DNA of 64,000 nucleotides from positions 166,681-230,680 of the forward strand of contig NZ_BDQX01000171.1 of the NCBI RefSeq assembly GCF_003112455.1, read 5' to 3'. Shown here in pieces: positions 61,815 through 64,000 of the stretch; position 1 is the stretch's first letter, and every line of letters begins with the position of its first letter. The position numbers and the translations under genes are program-made. Origin of the DNA: Paenibacillus agaridevorans. GTDB lineage: Bacteria; Bacillota; Bacilli; Paenibacillales; Paenibacillaceae. The notes under the pieces were generated by a model that worked only from the letters and a program-made list of their open reading frames with translations, did not search any database and had not been told where the DNA came from.

Positions 61815-63386
61815 TCACAGCGCCGTATCCCGAAACTCTTCTTCCTTTCCCTGCTTCCGCCGGATCTGCTGCCGGTATTCCGTTGGCTGCATGCCCATCA
61901 CGTCGCGGAACGTCCTTGTAAAGCTTTTATAGCTTTCGTAGCCCACCATGTCGGCCACCTCGACGATTTTGAGTTCGGTATCGGCGAGCAGCCGCCGCGC
62001 TTTATCCAGACGAACGTCGCGGAGATACTCCGCGAACCCTTTGCCCACGTTTTTCTTGAACAGATTCGAAAAATAAGCGTAATTCAAGGACACGTGATTG
62101 GATACCATCGCGAGATCCAGCGGCTTATGGTAGTTCTCGTGAATGTAACGAATAGCTTCGTTAAGATCCTGCGTATTGCGGTAGCTGCACTTGAATTCGT
62201 AATAAAACTGGTTGAGCCGAAGCAGCTGCTGCTGGAGCGCCCCGATATAATCGCGGATGCCGGGATAGTCGAACAGATTGCGCAGACAATCGATATCCAG
62301 CGCCTCCTCCCCCAGGTAGGGACGGATGACGCGCTCGTATTCGTCCAACATCTCCACCATGGCGCGGCATAGCTGCTGCGTGTAACGAATGTGGTAACGC
62401 TGCAAGACGCTCTTGTGGAATAATCCGGATATGCCGTCGGCGATTTGGCCGCTGTTTTTTGTGCCGACAAGTTGGAATAAGGCATAAATCTCTTCGTACG
62501 GCAGCTGCCAATGCTGCTCCAATCCCTCGATATGAGCCGGCGTCAGACAACGTTTGTCCGGGAACAGATAGCTGTGGCGATGCAGCTCCATAAGCGCCGA
62601 ATAACTATCCGGCAGCTCCTTCAACCCTTGCCGCGGTCCCGTCATCACGGCAACGGCATCGATGCCTCCGCCCTTAAGCGCAGCTGCCAACGCTCCGGGT
62701 TCGATGCCCGCGTCAACCGCGAGAATCAGATGCGGACGATGCTGCAAAGGCAAACACCCTCGCTTGCCATATACGCCGTACGCAATGGACTCCATACCAT
62801 GGGCGCTGACGGCTCCCGGCTGGTTTATCCAGAGCTCCTCTCGCAGCAGACACAGCCGGTATTGCCGCCAGAGCTCCGAGTTCTGCTCCTCCGTCTCGGC
62901 TATCCAGCTGTCATCATAGACCGCCCCTTGCATGAACATATACAACTCCTTGCGATCCGTCTCTCTGGCCCGTCTGGATACTTGCCTCATATTGCGGGAG
63001 AGAGCTTGCCTTGTCGAAACCTCCTGCAGCACATGCTCTACCGACTTCTGCAGATCCTCTCGTTTCACGGGCTTCAGCAAATATCCTTTGGCACCCAGCC
63101 CGATTGCTTTCTGCGCATAGGCGAAGTCGCTATATCCGCTAATGATGAGGAAATCGGCCCGAATCCGTTCCTCCTTGCATTGCTCCATCAGCGTAAGACC
63201 GTCCATATCCGGCATCCGGATATCCGTAATGACGAGCCCAATGCTGTGTTCGCGCAGCAACTGCAACGCCTCCAATCCGTTGCCAGCGGTAAAAATTTGC
63301 TCCAGGCCAAGAGGGAATTGGCTCAGCATGGCTTGCAGACCGTCGCGTATATGCTTTTGATCATCCACGATCAAAATAGAGATCAT
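61815..63386 (-). CDS. AraC-type response regulator (YesN-like)
   Basis: 523 residues. Receiver at 1-120 (VDDQK, phospho-acceptor in GLVITDIRMPD near 55, ISGYSDFAYAQ, LLKPVKRED) and C-terminal AraC helix-turn-helix at about 405-500 (LAMVSNHVSLNYAYFSNLF, IVEVADMVGYESYKSFTRTF). VDDQK replaces the commoner VDDE; one acidic residue of the pocket is thus lost. It starts 3 bp after the kinase stop, so the two are coupled. The target genes may lie to the right of the window. Confidence 0.92.
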   Translation of the reverse strand: MISILIVDDQKHIRDGLQAMLSQFPLGLEQIFTAGNGLEALQLLREHSIGLVITDIRMPDMDGLTLMEQCKEERIRADFLIISGYSDFAYAQKAIGLGAKGYLLKPVKREDLQKSVEHVLQEVSTRQALSRNMRQVSRRARETDRKELYMFMQGAVYDDSWIAETEEQNSELWRQYRLCLLREELWINQPGAVSAHGMESIAYGVYGKRGCLPLQHRPHLILAVDAGIEPGALAAALKGGGIDAVAVMTGPRQGLKELPDSYSALMELHRHSYLFPDKRCLTPAHIEGLEQHWQLPYEEIYALFQLVGTKNSGQIADGISGLFHKSVLQRYHIRYTQQLCRAMVEMLDEYERVIRPYLGEEALDIDCLRNLFDYPGIRDYIGALQQQLLRLNQFYYEFKCSYRNTQDLNEAIRYIHENYHKPLDLAMVSNHVSLNYAYFSNLFKKNVGKGFAEYLRDVRLDKARRLLADTELKIVEVADMVGYESYKSFTRTFRDVMGMQPTEYRQQIRRKQGKEEEFRDTAL

Positions 63387-63389
63387 CGG

Positions 63390-64000
63390 TTACCACCCTC
63401 CAAGATTGGCGTTTGCCCAAGGCAATGTAATCGTGACGCAGGTGTAAGCCCCTTGCTCGCTGTCGATCCGGAGGCCGCTGCCCCGGCCGTAATGAAGCTG
63501 CAGCCGTTTGTGCACGTTCTCGAGACCAAGACCATTCTTGCTTGCAACGATAGGCGTATCCGATTCGCCCTCCAGTACAGCCTGCAAGCCCGCCAGTATG
63601 TCCGGATCGACTCCGCCTCCATCATCCCGAATCCGAATGACCAGCATGCTGTCGTTCTCCACCCGGGCGCTGATCTCGATGGTCAAGCTGCCCCCTCTCG
63701 GAGCTCCATGATGCACGGCGTTTTCGACGATAGGCTGCATGCACATCTTGGGAATGGCATACCGCGTCAGCTCATTTGGAATGTCGGATAACAGCGCGAT
63801 GCTTCCGCCCTCCATGAAGTTGATAAACCCGACGTAGCTTTGGATATTGGCAAGCTCCTCGCTTAAGGCCACCGTATCATTGCGCCACATCATGCTGTAA
63901 CGCATGAGCGATCCCAATGATACCAGGGCGTCTGCGATCGCGGGTTCCCGCCGCACCTCTGCCAGCATCCGAATGGACTCCAGCGCGTTGTACAAAAAAT
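63390..64000 (-). CDS. Sensor histidine kinase, C-terminal part (N-terminus beyond window)
   Basis: The frame continues past the right edge. Visible are the last 200 residues: FLYNALESIRML from the phospho-acceptor region (the His itself is just outside), the conserved MRYSMMW helix, and HATPase motifs ENAVHHGAP, RDDGGGVDPDI and GLGLENVHKRL. A YesM-like kinase paired with the response regulator downstream. Confidence 0.9.
   Translation of the reverse strand, partial: FLYNALESIRMLAEVRREPAIADALVSLGSLMRYSMMWRNDTVALSEELANIQSYVGFINFMEGGSIALLSDIPNELTRYAIPKMCMQPIVENAVHHGAPRGGSLTIEISARVENDSMLVIRIRDDGGGVDPDILAGLQAVLEGESDTPIVASKNGLGLENVHKRLQLHYGRGSGLRIDSEQGAYTCVTITLPWANANLGGW

Overview
The window looks like chromosomal DNA of an endospore-forming Firmicute of the Paenibacillaceae (Paenibacillus/Cohnella type). 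The grounds are a complete sigK with its pro-sequence, strong AGGAGG-type ribosome binding sites with occasional TTG starts, four CUT1 sugar importers of the LplABC/YtcP or MalFG type, YesMN-like two-component pairs, nine AraC-type regulators, and large secreted multidomain carbohydrate-active proteins. No rRNA, tRNA, CRISPR array, transposase or phage gene was seen.

Layout. (1) 1-12.8 kb, all minus strand: a very large secreted carbohydrate-active-type protein cut by the window edge, an LplA/LplB/YtcP importer, a membrane-anchored AraC regulator, and a GH28 pectinase-like enzyme. The importer and GH28 promoters share about 95 bp of sequence and flank the AraC gene, so this looks like one regulon. 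(2) 13.0-18.9 kb, plus strand: a GntR/FCD regulator, then a metallophosphoesterase, a tyrosine-phosphatase-like enzyme and a three-gene ABC importer, with a GntR-like operator pair in front. (3) 19-21 kb: an AT-rich dihydrouridine synthase gene between a 22-codon sigK fragment and intact sigK. (4) 21.2-24.9 kb: two successive PhyH-dioxygenase/AraC divergent modules. (5) 25-29.9 kb, minus strand: aldose 1-epimerase and LacI regulator, then a three-component oxygenase/desaturase (membrane di-iron enzyme, Rieske ferredoxin, reductase; MocD/E/F-like) behind a strong promoter with two palindromic operators. (6) 30-30.8 kb: a repeat field with 101-bp and 51-bp tandem units. (7) 30.8-44.9 kb: a TIM-barrel isomerase and AraC pair, then a co-directional run of sensor kinase, response regulator, LplA/LplB/YtcP importer, sulfatase, AraC and ADP-ribosylglycohydrolase-like protein. 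(8) 44.9-47.3 kb: an AT-rich XRE-cupin/MFS cassette followed by a second 101-bp array. (9) 47.5-60.7 kb, minus strand: a beta-glycan locus with GH3, response regulator, kinase, two permeases, binding protein, GH130 and a secreted GH16-CBM56 glucanase with a cre-like site. (10) 61-64 kb: a Uma2-family gene and a further two-component pair cut by the right edge.

Taken together this is a chain of separately regulated glycan-use loci. Each pairs a sensor or AraC regulator with an importer lacking its own ATPase and with degradative enzymes. The least explained parts are the intergenic repeat arrays, the sigK-fragment/DUS segment, and the palindromic or hairpin control elements in front of several operons.
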